Below are positions 1 through 5,258 of a stretch of 5,258 nt of DNA, piece by piece. Numbering within the stretch: the first letter of the stretch is position 1; each line of letters opens with the position of its first letter. This stretch comes from Paramuribaculum sp. Its GTDB lineage: Bacteria > Bacteroidota > Bacteroidia > Bacteroidales > Muribaculaceae. The DNA is taken from assembly GCA_009775605.1 (NCBI GenBank), contig VSPV01000151.1:1-5258 (forward strand). Direction: 5' to 3'. The notes beneath the pieces were generated by a model that saw only the letters and a program-made list of their open reading frames with translations, was not told the origin of the DNA and made no database searches. Made by a program: the position numbers and the translations under genes.

Positions 1-656
1 CGGTCGAACCATACGGCATGCCAGCCTGCGCCGAGAGCGCCTGCAATGTCGGTGGTCGGATTGTCGCCTATAAGAAGGTTGCTGTCGGGTTGCTCTGAGG
101 CGGCCATGCGCGCGGCGTGTTCGAAGAGCCGGCGGTCGGGCTTGTTCACATCTATGTCGTCGCTCAGCACCGTCAGGTCAATCTTGTCCTGAAGTCCGGC
201 ATTGCGAATCTTGCGGTGTTGCACATCGGCAAACCCGTTTGAAAGCACTCCGATGCGGATATCAGGCCACCTGTTCTTTATGGCGTCGATAAGCTCGATG
301 GCGCCCGGAATCAGATTTTTCTGCTCGGCAAGGCGGTCGAGATAATAAGTGTCGAGGAATTCCGACAGGCGGCGTGCTTCCGCGTCAGTCATGCCGGCTT
401 CGGCGAGTGGAAGGCGGAAGCGCTCCATTCTCAGGGTGTCGCGGTCTATTTCTGCGCGGCTGTATTGGTCCCATAGCCGGTGGTTATGGAATTCGTAGCG
501 CTCGGTCCATGCTTCGGCATCGGCAAACAGTAGTCGAATCGGCTCCACGCTGTCATAGACAATGCGAAGGGCCGCACGCGAGTTGGTGCGGAAGTCAATC
601 AGGGTGTCGTCAAGGTCGAACCATACGGTTTTTATCCTCGAGCCTTCGTAAATCAT
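1..656 (-). CDS. YjjG-like HAD-superfamily hydrolase (nucleotidase-like), 3'-truncated by window edge
   Basis: This is a cytosolic HAD phosphatase; its nearest recognisable type is the YjjG family of nucleotidases that dephosphorylate (often non-canonical) nucleoside monophosphates. 218 residues are present and the frame is still open at the edge; the family is usually about 225-235 aa, so only a short C-terminal tail is missing. All four HAD motifs are visible: motif I FDLDDTL (nucleophile D14, acid/base D16), motif II VLSNG (S139), motif III NKPD (K172) and motif IV IGDNPTTD (D198, D203). Residues about 25-110 form the helical cap of subfamily I. The ATG at 654-656 was chosen because it overlaps the TGA of the upstream transporter gene as ATGA, a translational-coupling arrangement, and sits just before motif I. 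It is probably co-transcribed with the transporter. The substrate cannot be read from the sequence. Family confidence is high, exact reaction low. Confidence 0.88.
   Translation of the reverse strand, partial: MIYEGSRIKTVWFDLDDTLIDFRTNSRAALRIVYDSVEPIRLLFADAEAWTERYEFHNHRLWDQYSRAEIDRDTLRMERFRLPLAEAGMTDAEARRLSEFLDTYYLDRLAEQKNLIPGAIELIDAIKNRWPDIRIGVLSNGFADVQHRKIRNAGLQDKIDLTVLSDDIDVNKPDRRLFEHAARMAASEQPDSNLLIGDNPTTDIAGALGAGWHAVWFD
2..16. repeat. 15-bp direct repeat, copy 1 (second copy at 614-628)
   Basis: GGTCGAACCATACGG occurs here and, identically, at 614-628. Both copies lie in the HAD gene in the same frame, 612 bp (204 codons) apart. They encode VWFD at the strand bearing motif I (residues 11-14) and VWFD near the C-terminus (215-218). 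The repeat probably arises from similar hydrophobic-strand codons in a HAD fold, not from a mobile element. Confidence 0.6.
614..628. repeat. 15-bp direct repeat, copy 2 (first copy at 2-16)
   Basis: This copy is identical to 2-16 on the same strand and in the same codon frame of the HAD gene. It covers the codons for VWFD that end in the catalytic nucleophile D14. Confidence 0.6.
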
Positions 657-1357
657 ATTTCGCTTATCTTCCACCATTTATATGATTGGGTAGTATCGGT
701 GCGTGTGGCCGGAACACCTTCGTGGTTGCGCAGTATCCTGACTACTTTGATTGTGACAGGAAGCACGAGAATCTCGTAGACGGTTTTCAGCAGGGCCTGG
801 GTGACACAGAGTGTGAGTATCACGTTCCAGGGAAGAGTGCCGGCGAATGCCAGCGGGAAAAATATGGCCGAATCCACGCCTTCGCCCCAGAGGGTGCTCA
901 TTATGGCGCGGAAGGAGAATCCGGCGGCCGACGACGGCCGGGCGCTGCGCGATTTCATGCGGCTCATCACATAGGCGTTGACCATCGACCCGCAAAGGAA
1001 GGCGGTGAAGCTGGCGGCGAATATGCGGGGAGTGGCGCCGAACACTATCTGCATCGCTTCCTGATGGTGCCAGGTGGCGTGGGAGGGGAGAGCGAGGCCA
1101 AGCTGGAGCAGGAGGGTCACAAGCAGGTTCATGGCGAAGCCGAGCCATATCACGAACCGGGCGCGGGAAAAACCGTAGATTTCAACTATGCAGTCGGAGA
1201 TGATGTAGCTCAGGGGAAATACCACGAAGCCGGCGGTAATGGTGAGCGGGCCAAGCTCCACGGTTTTGATTTCCATAAGGTTGGCCACAATTATACACAC
1301 GCAGAAGAGCACTGCCAGAAGCAGAAACACGGGTGAAAATACAGTCTTGTTTGTCAT
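653..1357 (-). CDS. yhhQ: YhhQ/COG1738 family queuosine-precursor transporter
   Basis: This 234-aa integral inner-membrane protein belongs to the VUT/YhhQ family (DUF165), which imports the 7-deazaguanine precursors preQ0/preQ1 for tRNA queuosine modification. About six hydrophobic segments are visible, near residues 8-27, 37-56, 67-90, 110-131, 150-174 and 178-204. Family signatures are the acidic FPLSYIISDCIVEIYG stretch (residues 47-62, D55 and E59) and the segment R150 to F166 ending in VDSAIFF (D162). The polar tail after about residue 210 ends in KWWKISEI. A GTG start 30 bases further upstream is open, but the added residues do not resemble the family N-terminus and would lie inside the riboswitch described at 1362-1390, so the ATG at 1355-1357 is preferred. 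It has its own promoter, and its stop overlaps the HAD gene start by 4 bases. The preQ1 aptamer at its start codon independently supports the substrate class. Confidence 0.93.
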   Translation of the reverse strand: MTNKTVFSPVFLLLAVLFCVCIIVANLMEIKTVELGPLTITAGFVVFPLSYIISDCIVEIYGFSRARFVIWLGFAMNLLVTLLLQLGLALPSHATWHHQEAMQIVFGATPRIFAASFTAFLCGSMVNAYVMSRMKSRSARPSSAAGFSFRAIMSTLWGEGVDSAIFFPLAFAGTLPWNVILTLCVTQALLKTVYEILVLPVTIKVVRILRNHEGVPATRTDTTQSYKWWKISEI

Positions 1358-1361
1358 TGAT

Positions 1362-1390
1362 CTTGTTTTTAACGAGGTAGCAAGCACTCG
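1362..1390 (-). promoter_or_regulatory. Probable preQ1-I riboswitch aptamer upstream of yhhQ
   Basis: On the minus strand a 4-bp hairpin CGAG/CTCG (1387-1390 with 1373-1376) encloses the loop TGCTTGCTAC and is followed by an A-rich tail TTAAAAACAAG. Loop bases CUUG (1384-1381) pair perfectly with tail bases CAAG (1365-1362), giving the H-type pseudoknot typical of class-I preQ1 aptamers. Aligned to the known small aptamers (T. tengcongensis and B. subtilis types), the key positions are present: U after P1 (1386), the ligand-pairing C before the P1 3' strand (1377), the tail A (1366), and the G-C floor pair (1381-1365). The GCUAC loop segment matches the B. subtilis type. The tail ends 4 bases before the yhhQ ATG, so ligand binding would hide the ribosome-entry region, which predicts translational repression by preQ1. 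This is seen by eye with no covariance search, but context and motif agree. Confidence 0.82.
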
Positions 1391-1419
1391 GTGAATTGTT
1401 TTTCTAAGTTTTCTGACTG

Positions 1420-1451
1420 CAAATTTACTGCTTTTTCTTCATTGGCACAAC
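1420..1451 (-). promoter_or_regulatory. Bacteroidota primary-sigma promoter for yhhQ-HAD operon
   Basis: The minus strand carries TAAATTTG (1420-1427), an exact match to the Bacteroidota -7 consensus TAnnTTTG. Exactly 20 bases upstream is GTTG (1448-1451), a 3-of-4 match to the -33 element TTTG. The predicted transcript starts near 1413-1416, leaving a leader of about 55-60 nt that contains the preQ1 aptamer. The -33 element touches the last bases after the btuF-like stop codon, so the transporter unit appears to have its own promoter directly behind the cobalamin operon. Read-through from the upstream operon cannot be excluded, because no clear terminator is visible in the gap. Confidence 0.7.
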
Positions 1452-1453
1452 CC

Positions 1454-2602
1454 CTATTGGAGAAGGTGATAGTACACGGGCTTATGATTTGGAAGAAGGT
1501 CGGGGTGAAAGGCTTTAATCATGTCGGCCAGAAGAACGTCGGGAGTCAGTGGCAGATTCTCGTAGAGAGGAACTTCCTCAAGATTACAGTAAATCACCTT
1601 GCGGTTTCTGAAGGCTTTGAAGTCGGCATACCGTGCATCGGAGGCTTCGAGGGCATCATAGCTGAACTCCCCGTGATAGGCGTTCATGACACGCCAGAAG
1701 TCGGCATCGCAACCTTTGGAATATACCTGTTCGAATTCCATCAGGGTGGCGTCAGTACCGGTGTCGCTTTCCATGAAATATCGGGCTCCGGCGTCACGGA
1801 ACAGTTTCCCGTAGAAACTGTTCCCTCCGGGCACATACCAGGTGCCGCCACGCATTTCGCCACTCATGACTGACGGTCGGTCAGTCGCGCCCGCGGCAAG
1901 AGCCTTGAGGCGGTTATACCTCTCTTCTATACCGTGAAACACTTCAATAGCCTTTTGCTCTTTTCCTATGAACATGCCGGTTATTTTAATCCATTCGGAG
2001 AGACCCAGCGGTGTTGTCTCGCTGAAGGCCCAGAAAGGAATAAGGGGTATGCCAAGATTTTTAAGTCCGTCGTAGCCGCCGCGACGATGTGGAGATATGA
2101 AAATCACGTCGGGGTCGCAGGCAAGAATAATCTCCTTGTCGAAGTTGCCCTCCATGCCTATTCGGCTCACGCGGCCATCGTCAAGGCGCCTGAGCCACTC
2201 GGGGTTGCGTGTGCGTTGGGTGTTGCTCGTAGCCACCACCTTGTCATAGCTGTCAAGTGTGGCAAATGCTCCGAGCTGTGTCATGGTCATGCACACAACG
2301 CGCTCAACCGGTACGTGTATCGGGGTATATCCGTCAGGAATATCGATAGGCTCGGTACCTTTTGGAATCAGTGCGAAATGCTGAGGGACAGCGTTGGTAT
2401 CGGCAGGGTGGCGCATAGTCACCAACCGCACTCCGTCGGGGCGTTCGCTGACGCTGAAACCGAGAGCGTAGGCAGGCGACATCTCCGAAATGGAATCGGA
2501 ACTCCCGGCTGTCTCGCTCTGCCGGCTGCCGCCACCGGAGTGCCGGCAACCCGAGAGTAAGAAAGTCAGAAGTGTGACTGCAAGGGTAAGGCAGATTCTC
2601 AT
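1454..2602 (-). CDS. btuF: BtuF-like cobalamin/metal-chelate ABC substrate-binding lipoprotein
   Basis: This 382-aa periplasmic-binding-protein-like lipoprotein is expected to capture corrinoid delivered by the outer-membrane receptor encoded just upstream. The N-terminus is a lipoprotein signal peptide: R2, a hydrophobic run and lipobox LSGC with acylated C19, followed by a Ser/Gly-rich linker (about 20-40). Residues about 45-95 are the extra N-terminal segment common in Bacteroidota members. The Peripla_BP_2 (cluster A-II) fold starts at VERVVCMTMTQLGAF (about 99) and includes DPDVIFIS in the first lobe. No acidic lipoprotein surface-export signal is obvious after C19. A start 39 bases upstream is open, but the ATG at 2600-2602 gives a proper signal peptide and overlaps the receptor stop as ATGA. 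Substrate is assigned from the riboswitch-controlled operon; the fold alone would also fit haem or siderophore binding. No permease or ATPase gene follows. Confidence 0.85.
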   Translation of the reverse strand: MRICLTLAVTLLTFLLSGCRHSGGGSRQSETAGSSDSISEMSPAYALGFSVSERPDGVRLVTMRHPADTNAVPQHFALIPKGTEPIDIPDGYTPIHVPVERVVCMTMTQLGAFATLDSYDKVVATSNTQRTRNPEWLRRLDDGRVSRIGMEGNFDKEIILACDPDVIFISPHRRGGYDGLKNLGIPLIPFWAFSETTPLGLSEWIKITGMFIGKEQKAIEVFHGIEERYNRLKALAAGATDRPSVMSGEMRGGTWYVPGGNSFYGKLFRDAGARYFMESDTGTDATLMEFEQVYSKGCDADFWRVMNAYHGEFSYDALEASDARYADFKAFRNRKVIYCNLEEVPLYENLPLTPDVLLADMIKAFHPDLLPNHKPVYYHLLQ

Positions 2603-4773
2603 TGTCTGAATCGGATAACCAGGCTTGCTACCACGGAGCATCCGGGAGTAAGGGTGGCATAGTTGCTGTTGTACGGACGGTCGTCGCGGTAGTTGAAGAT
2701 GTTTTCAACGCCGAGTGCGGGCTCGAGAATCACGCTGCGCAGTCTGAATGTGTGGCGCGTGGTGAGGTCCCAGGTCTGGAATGCGGGCGAGTCGCCGTAG
2801 CTCTTTGACCAGCGTGTGCCTTGATATCGGCCGTTGATATTGACATTGAGCGTATAGTTGTCCCAGGTGTGGTTCCAGTTCCCGAAGAAGTTCCCTGAGT
2901 GGCGGATGCTGCGCTCGAGCCATGTATCGTCGCTGATGTTGCGGGCATGATTGTAATTATAGCTTATGCCTAAGGCGAGGCCAGTGAGCGGGCGGACGTT
3001 GATGCCGGCGTTGATGCCGCGCACACGGGCCTTTCCTACGTTGTGATATTCGGCTTTGCGGACTATACCGTTGTCCTTGTCTTCCTGGGTGAGGTCCACT
3101 GTCTTTGTCTCGATTTTGTCGCGAAGATCATTCTGGAACACTGATGCTGTAACTGTAATCCAGCGATTGATGTATTCGAGGTTTATATTGTAATAATTGC
3201 TTTTCTCGGCTTTGAGGTCGGGGTTGCCGATTGTAATGCGGCCGCGGTTGTCGGAAATCACATACATCTGTTGCAGCGTAGGGGAATGGAAGCCGGCGGC
3301 ATAGCCTGCGCGTATATTTAAGTCGCCCAGACGGTACATCACATTGGCCTTGGGGGTAACCACACCTTTGAATTTCTCGTTGTAGACATAGCGCAGGCCG
3401 CCAACGAGGCTGAGGCTGTTCCAGAGCTTAAACTCATCCTGCGCATATGCGGCCAGGGTGTAGACGTGCTGAATCTCGTCGTTGAGCATCTGGCTCGGCT
3501 CAGTGGGCTTAAGGCTTTCGTAAACATAGTTCGTGCCGGCAAACAGGGTGTTGTTCTCATGGAGGCGGAAGACGCCGCTTAGTTTAGCTTCCGTGTAGGT
3601 CTGGTTCTTGGCAAGTACCTCATCGCCTTTCTTATGGGTCTTGGTGTCCTTGTTGTAGTCGTACCATGAACGGAAGTTGGTAGTGTTGACCGAAGCGTCG
3701 ATATAGGATGCCTTCATGGGCAGAAGATAACGGGCAGAACCGCCTATGGTATAAGTCTGGTGACGGTTGTCGTAATCATAGCTGTCGAAACGGCTGTTGT
3801 CGCTTATGAAGATAGTGCCTTCAAGACCTACGCGGAGCCTGTCGGTTACGTCGTAGTTAAGGTTCTGGGTGGCGTTGTGGGAGTATCCTTTATACACGGC
3901 CTGTTTCTTTGTCTCTACTTTCTCGTCCTTGGAATTGATTTCGAAGGGGCTGAGTTGCCATCCGCCTGTGTGACGGTAGTTGTAGTGTGTCACTGATGAG
4001 AGCTTCCCGCCCTTTGCCTCGGCCGTCACGCCCTCGGAAACTCGCTGATGAGAACTGATACGGGTGTTTGAAGAGACTGAAAAAGGTGATTTCGCTCCTT
4101 CAATGATGATGTTGATAACGCCGGCAATGGCGTCGCTGCCATAGAGCGCCGAAGACGCGCCGCTGAGCACCTCGATACGTTTTATGGCGTCGAGGTCAAT
4201 TCGGTCGTAATCAATGCTTCCCGAATTGTCACCGGCCATCTTCTTGCCGTCGACGAGAATGAGCACATATTTGTCGGGCAGACCGTTGAAATACATAGTG
4301 CTGTTTTGAGTGCTGATTGAGGCTGAGGTCACCAGACGTGTCAGTGCGTTGAGGAAGCTCGACGGGTCGGCGTCACGGATCGCTTTGCCTGATATAACCT
4401 CTACGGGCGAGGGGCTGTCTTTTAGCCGGTGGTAGGTGCCGGTGCCGGTGACCACTACCGGGTTGAGAGCGTAGCTGGTGGGCTCCAGGCTTATTGTCAT
4501 GTCGCTCCGGCTTTGGTCAATCGGGATTGAAACTGCCGAATAGTTAAGGCAGCTCGCCACGATGGTGTAGCTTCCGTCTTTGAGATTAGTGATTGTGAAT
4601 TCTCCATTCGGGTTGGTGGCACATCCTGCGGTTGTGTGCTGGATTCTTACACTTGCTCCTTCAATACCTCTACCGGTAGAAGCGTCAACAACTCGGCCGC
4701 TGAGATTGATCTGAGCGGACATACTCAATGCAATACAGCCGGAAAGCATTGCCAGCCTGCATTTCTTTTCCAT
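2599..4773 (-). CDS. btuB: BtuB-like TonB-dependent outer-membrane receptor (corrinoid uptake)
   Basis: This 724-aa TonB-dependent receptor is predicted to import cobalamin or related corrinoids across the outer membrane. Domains in order: signal peptide with probable signal peptidase I cleavage after SMSA (A20); a carboxypeptidase-D-regulatory-like Ig domain (about 23-98) typical of Bacteroidota receptors; a TonB-box-like segment NPVVVTGTGTY (104-114); a plug domain (about 118-226) with LVDG (173-176) and the conserved IEVLSGASSALYGSDAIAG (200-218); then a beta-barrel to the C-terminus. It is longer than E. coli BtuB (about 600 aa), largely because of the N-terminal domain. The chain ends LVIRFRQ, with the aromatic F722 two residues before the end rather than last. 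It is the first gene after a cobalamin riboswitch and is coupled to the binding-protein gene by ATGA. The receptor class is certain; corrinoid specificity rests on the riboswitch and partner gene. Confidence 0.92.
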   Translation of the reverse strand: MEKKCRLAMLSGCIALSMSAQINLSGRVVDASTGRGIEGASVRIQHTTAGCATNPNGEFTITNLKDGSYTIVASCLNYSAVSIPIDQSRSDMTISLEPTSYALNPVVVTGTGTYHRLKDSPSPVEVISGKAIRDADPSSFLNALTRLVTSASISTQNSTMYFNGLPDKYVLILVDGKKMAGDNSGSIDYDRIDLDAIKRIEVLSGASSALYGSDAIAGVINIIIEGAKSPFSVSSNTRISSHQRVSEGVTAEAKGGKLSSVTHYNYRHTGGWQLSPFEINSKDEKVETKKQAVYKGYSHNATQNLNYDVTDRLRVGLEGTIFISDNSRFDSYDYDNRHQTYTIGGSARYLLPMKASYIDASVNTTNFRSWYDYNKDTKTHKKGDEVLAKNQTYTEAKLSGVFRLHENNTLFAGTNYVYESLKPTEPSQMLNDEIQHVYTLAAYAQDEFKLWNSLSLVGGLRYVYNEKFKGVVTPKANVMYRLGDLNIRAGYAAGFHSPTLQQMYVISDNRGRITIGNPDLKAEKSNYYNINLEYINRWITVTASVFQNDLRDKIETKTVDLTQEDKDNGIVRKAEYHNVGKARVRGINAGINVRPLTGLALGISYNYNHARNISDDTWLERSIRHSGNFFGNWNHTWDNYTLNVNINGRYQGTRWSKSYGDSPAFQTWDLTTRHTFRLRSVILEPALGVENIFNYRDDRPYNSNYATLTPGCSVVASLVIRFRQ

Positions 4774-4836
4774 AAAAATTGGTTATGAAAATGTTAATAA
4801 TCAGCTCTCCTGACCCCGGGCGAGCAAGTTATCTGT
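4774..4836 (-). promoter_or_regulatory. Expression platform between cobalamin aptamer and btuB start
   Basis: These 63 nt link the aptamer to the receptor ATG. There is no hairpin followed by a T-run of the intrinsic-terminator type, so control at translation initiation is more likely than transcription termination. Small alternative hairpins are visible on the minus strand: TCAG/CTGA around GAGAG (4801-4813), and GCTC/GAGC (4822-4825 with 4804-4807) enclosing GCCCGGGGTCAGGA. They overlap and cannot form together. The AGGAG within them lies more than 30 nt from the start codon, too far to act as its Shine-Dalgarno. The bases next to the ATG are A/T-rich (CCAATTTTT), as is usual for Bacteroidota translation starts. 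I could not identify a convincing L13 loop complementary to aptamer loop L5. Confidence 0.5.
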
Positions 4837-5005
4837 TGAAATGGCAGGTTTCCTGACTTGCCCCTCGGAAAAAACGCCTTCCCGTTGCCTGATAACAGTG
4901 GCTTCAGTTTTTTCGTTCGGCAGGGTTTACAGTAGCGGGCACTGTTCCGGATTTACACCGGATTCCCTTTTATGGACGGCATAGGGCCGCTCCATCACCA
5001 TTTCA
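4837..5005 (-). promoter_or_regulatory. Cobalamin (B12) riboswitch aptamer
   Basis: The minus strand shows the conserved blocks of the cobalamin aptamer in order: AAAAGGGAA (4963-4971), the L5 hairpin CCGGTGTAAATCCGG (4947-4961), GCCCGCTACTGT (4929-4940), AAGCCACTG (4896-4904), GGGAAGGCG (4875-4883) and the B12 box AAGTCAGGAAACCTGCC (4843-4859). An 8-bp closing stem pairs TGAAATGG (4998-5005) with CCATTTCA (4837-4844). A hairpin at 4972-4995 (ATGGA/TCCAT plus CGGC/GCCG) fills the variable region after the 5' GGT, and GAAAAAAC (4907-4914) pairs with GTTTTTTC (4868-4875). It precedes the BtuB-like receptor gene and should repress it and the coupled btuF-like gene when corrinoid is plentiful. 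Confidence 0.97.
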
Positions 5006-5009
5006 GCTG

Positions 5010-5042
5010 CAAAAATACGAAAATTTCATGGAACGCGACGAA
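5010..5042 (-). promoter_or_regulatory. Bacteroidota promoter for cobalamin-uptake operon
   Basis: The minus strand carries TATTTTTG (5010-5017), an exact TAnnTTTG -7 element. TTCG (5039-5042), a 3-of-4 match to the -33 TTTG, lies 21 bases upstream. Transcription should start near 5003-5008, essentially at the first bases of the riboswitch closing stem (5' strand at 4998-5005), so the transcript would have almost no sequence ahead of the aptamer. The agreement between the predicted start and the aptamer edge supports both calls. Confidence 0.68.
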
Positions 5043-5072
5043 GAGCTTGTAATTTTTGGAAGAGAGGCTTCT

Positions 5073-5258
5073 TCACCGGCGCAACACTTTGCGGTAAACC
5101 TTGAGGGTGTGCCGCGCTATTTCGTCCCAGTGGTAGGGAGTGAGGTCGTAGGTGCGGGGGGAGGGAAGGGTGCGCGTTGCCTTCATGACGCGGGCCATTG
5201 CGTCGGGATTGCCGGGGGGGAAGAAGCTGTCGCGGTGCAGACCGGGAAGACGGTTGGC
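5073..5258 (-). CDS. C-terminal end of a GT4-type glycosyltransferase (partial)
   Basis: Only the last 61 codons and TGA stop of a gene entering from the right edge are present, and they are too incomplete for a general ORF search. The reading frame gives FFPPGNPDAMARVMKA followed, after a short basic stretch, by the tail YHWDEIARHTLKVYRKVL. The pattern 'F.PG.P.A.A' followed by 'W..IA..T..VY' is the usual C-terminal signature of group-1 (GT4, GT-B fold) glycosyltransferases, where the last helix crosses back to the N-terminal lobe. Donor and acceptor cannot be inferred. The gene ends about 30 bases before the cobalamin-operon promoter, with no convincing terminator, and is probably functionally unrelated to it. 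Confidence 0.72.
   Translation of the reverse strand, partial: ANRLPGLHRDSFFPPGNPDAMARVMKATRTLPSPRTYDLTPYHWDEIARHTLKVYRKVLRR

Noticed and set aside
374..685. 103-aa plus-strand open frame
   Set aside because: It is antisense to the HAD gene carrying all four HAD motifs; the Cys/Arg/Ser-rich product looks like a shadow translation.
686..1336. 216-aa open frame on the plus strand, rich in Gly and Glu
   Set aside because: It is antisense to the clearly recognisable YhhQ transporter, resembles no family I know, and its composition is that of a GC-rich shadow frame.
1358..1387. Ten-residue N-terminal extension of YhhQ from a GTG start
   Set aside because: The extra residues do not look like the family N-terminus and coincide with the probable preQ1 aptamer.
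1358..1453. Intrinsic terminator behind the btuF-like gene
   Set aside because: The only hairpin in the gap is the 4-bp P1 of the probable preQ1 aptamer, followed by TTAAAAAC and not a T-run; it is better explained as a riboswitch.
1391..2560. Two plus-strand open frames of 160 and 208 aa
   Set aside because: Both lie antisense to the binding-protein gene, which has a signal peptide, lipobox and family motifs; the antisense products have none.
4732..4747. Lipobox-like LSGC in the BtuB-like signal peptide (residues 10-13)
   Set aside because: It lies too close to the N-terminus, is followed by more hydrophobic signal sequence and a good signal peptidase I site (SMSA), and the protein is an outer-membrane barrel.
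5053..5077. Possible terminator after the glycosyltransferase (GAAGA/TCTTC hairpin)
   Set aside because: The stem has only 5 weak pairs and is followed by an A-rich tract on the transcribed strand sense, not a T-run.

Overview
The window most likely comes from a gut-type Bacteroidales genome, perhaps Muribaculaceae-like. The evidence is a TonB-dependent receptor with an N-terminal carboxypeptidase-D-like domain, a lipobox-anchored substrate-binding protein with the N-terminal extension usual in Bacteroidota, two TAnnTTTG promoters of the Bacteroidota primary-sigma type, and moderately high GC. The family placement is a guess. Every supported gene lies on the minus strand, so transcription runs from right to left.

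Reading from the right edge: (i) the last 61 codons of a GT4-type glycosyltransferase (5073-5258); (ii) a Bacteroidota promoter (5010-5042) followed at once by a cobalamin riboswitch (4837-5005) and a 63-nt expression platform; (iii) a BtuB-like TonB-dependent receptor (2599-4773) whose stop codon overlaps the start of a BtuF-like lipoprotein (1454-2602) by 4 bases (ATGA); (iv) a 97-base gap with a second promoter (1420-1451) and what I read as a very small class-I preQ1 riboswitch (1362-1390) ending 4 bases before the next start codon; (v) a YhhQ/COG1738 queuosine-precursor transporter (653-1357) whose stop overlaps, again as ATGA, the start of a YjjG-like HAD phosphatase (1-656) that runs off the left edge.

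The window thus holds two adjacent, separately promoted, riboswitch-controlled uptake units: one for corrinoids (outer-membrane receptor plus periplasmic binding protein) and one for a queuosine precursor (inner-membrane transporter plus a coupled phosphatase). The two nutrients meet biochemically, because the epoxyqueuosine reductase QueG needs cobalamin. Whether the adjacency reflects that link is inference. No inner-membrane BtuCD genes and no BtuG-type gene are present between or beside the uptake genes here. I see no mobile elements, CRISPR arrays, tRNA or rRNA.
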